From: Micrococcaceae bacterium UBA7136
Lineage (GTDB): Bacteria; Actinomycetota; Actinomycetes; Actinomycetales; Micrococcaceae
Length of the DNA: 5,215 nucleotides
Assembly (NCBI GenBank): GCA_002492045.1
Contig: DKXC01000077.1
Location: 1,241 to 6,455 of the forward strand
Direction: 5' to 3'
In this document: positions 5,120-5,215 of the stretch, piece after piece
How the letters are laid out: each line of letters starts with the position of its first letter
Numbering within the stretch: position 1 is the first letter of the stretch
The notes under the pieces: model-generated
Databases searched by the model: none
Seen by the model: the letters and a program-made list of their open reading frames with translations, nothing else
What the model was told of the DNA's origin: nothing
Translations under genes and position numbers: made by a program

Positions 5120-5215
5120 ATGTCTACCCGCTCCCATCTGCCCCGCTCAGCCCGTAAGCTACTGGACCAGGCCAAGCTCCCCACTCCCCTGCCCCGCCAC
5201 AAGTTTCAGCTACCT
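5120..5215 (+). CDS. Unidentified protein, N-terminal 32 codons only
   Basis: From ATG 5120 the plus strand stays open for 32 codons to the window edge, encoding a basic, Pro/Leu-rich start (MSTRSHLPRSARKLLDQAKL...). Most codons end in C or G like the genes around it, which supports real coding. GGAAG (5103-5107) lies 12 bases before the ATG, a little far for a good ribosome site. An in-frame TTG at 5096 would add eight residues (LKRKFIPF), and the frame is open further upstream without an ATG or GTG, so the start is uncertain. I do not recognise the family from this fragment. It diverges from ybbN. The opposite-strand open frame here has no better support. Confidence 0.5.
   Translation, partial: MSTRSHLPRSARKLLDQAKLPTPLPRHKFQLP

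Noticed and set aside
4957..5202. Minus-strand 81-codon frame running over the divergent gap into ybbN
   Set aside because: It has a mixed, domain-less composition, overlaps the ybbN start and ribosome site in another frame, and covers the inverted repeats; a regulatory gap is the better reading.
1..5215. Insertion sequence, CRISPR array, tRNA gene or attachment site
   Set aside because: I saw no transposase frame, no regularly spaced repeat, no cloverleaf with a TTCRA-type arm and no long direct repeat on either strand.

Overview
The window looks like chromosomal DNA of a moderately high-GC actinobacterium, most likely from the Actinomycetaceae or a close relative. This rests on three things: a DUF3039 protein, a family I know only from Actinobacteria, sits directly upstream of its usual SF2 helicase; the YbbN-type protein and the ABC pair have the actinobacterial sequence style; and codons end mostly in C or G. 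I cannot name the genus. There are no tRNA or rRNA genes, insertion sequences, CRISPR arrays or phage genes.

Almost everything is read from the minus strand, so in transcription order one goes from high to low coordinates. At the right edge (5120-5215) the first 32 codons of an unidentified plus-strand gene diverge from the rest. The 155-base gap between it and ybbN (4965-5119) holds nested perfect inverted repeats and possible divergent promoters. Then come ybbN, a thioredoxin-fold/TPR protein without a CxxC (4014-4964); an ABC-transporter ATPase (3133-3954), possibly translated from a leaderless mRNA; a roughly 12-helix ABC permease (1520-3157) whose start lies inside the ATPase gene; the small putative zinc protein DUF3039 (1183-1467); a good intrinsic terminator (1112-1156); and the N-terminal 339 codons of a DEAD/DEAH-type SF2 helicase (1-1019), cut by the left edge.

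The ATPase and permease overlap by 25 bases, are probably translationally coupled, and should form one two-component ABC transporter, probably an exporter of unknown substrate. DUF3039 and the helicase are a recurrent actinobacterial neighbour pair whose joint function is, to my knowledge, not established. Here a terminator separates them, so the helicase probably has its own promoter, next to a perfect 7-base inverted repeat. ybbN is probably a general chaperone/redox-related housekeeping gene.

I do not see a clearly new defence or mobile system. The points most worth a second look are the DUF3039/helicase pair, the TTGCCCT...AGGGCAA inverted repeats upstream of both the helicase and ybbN, the leaderless-type start of the ABC ATPase, the Asp in place of the usual Gln in its Q-loop, and an abundance of the tetranucleotide CTAG from about 1500 to 4900 that is absent from nearly all of the helicase gene.
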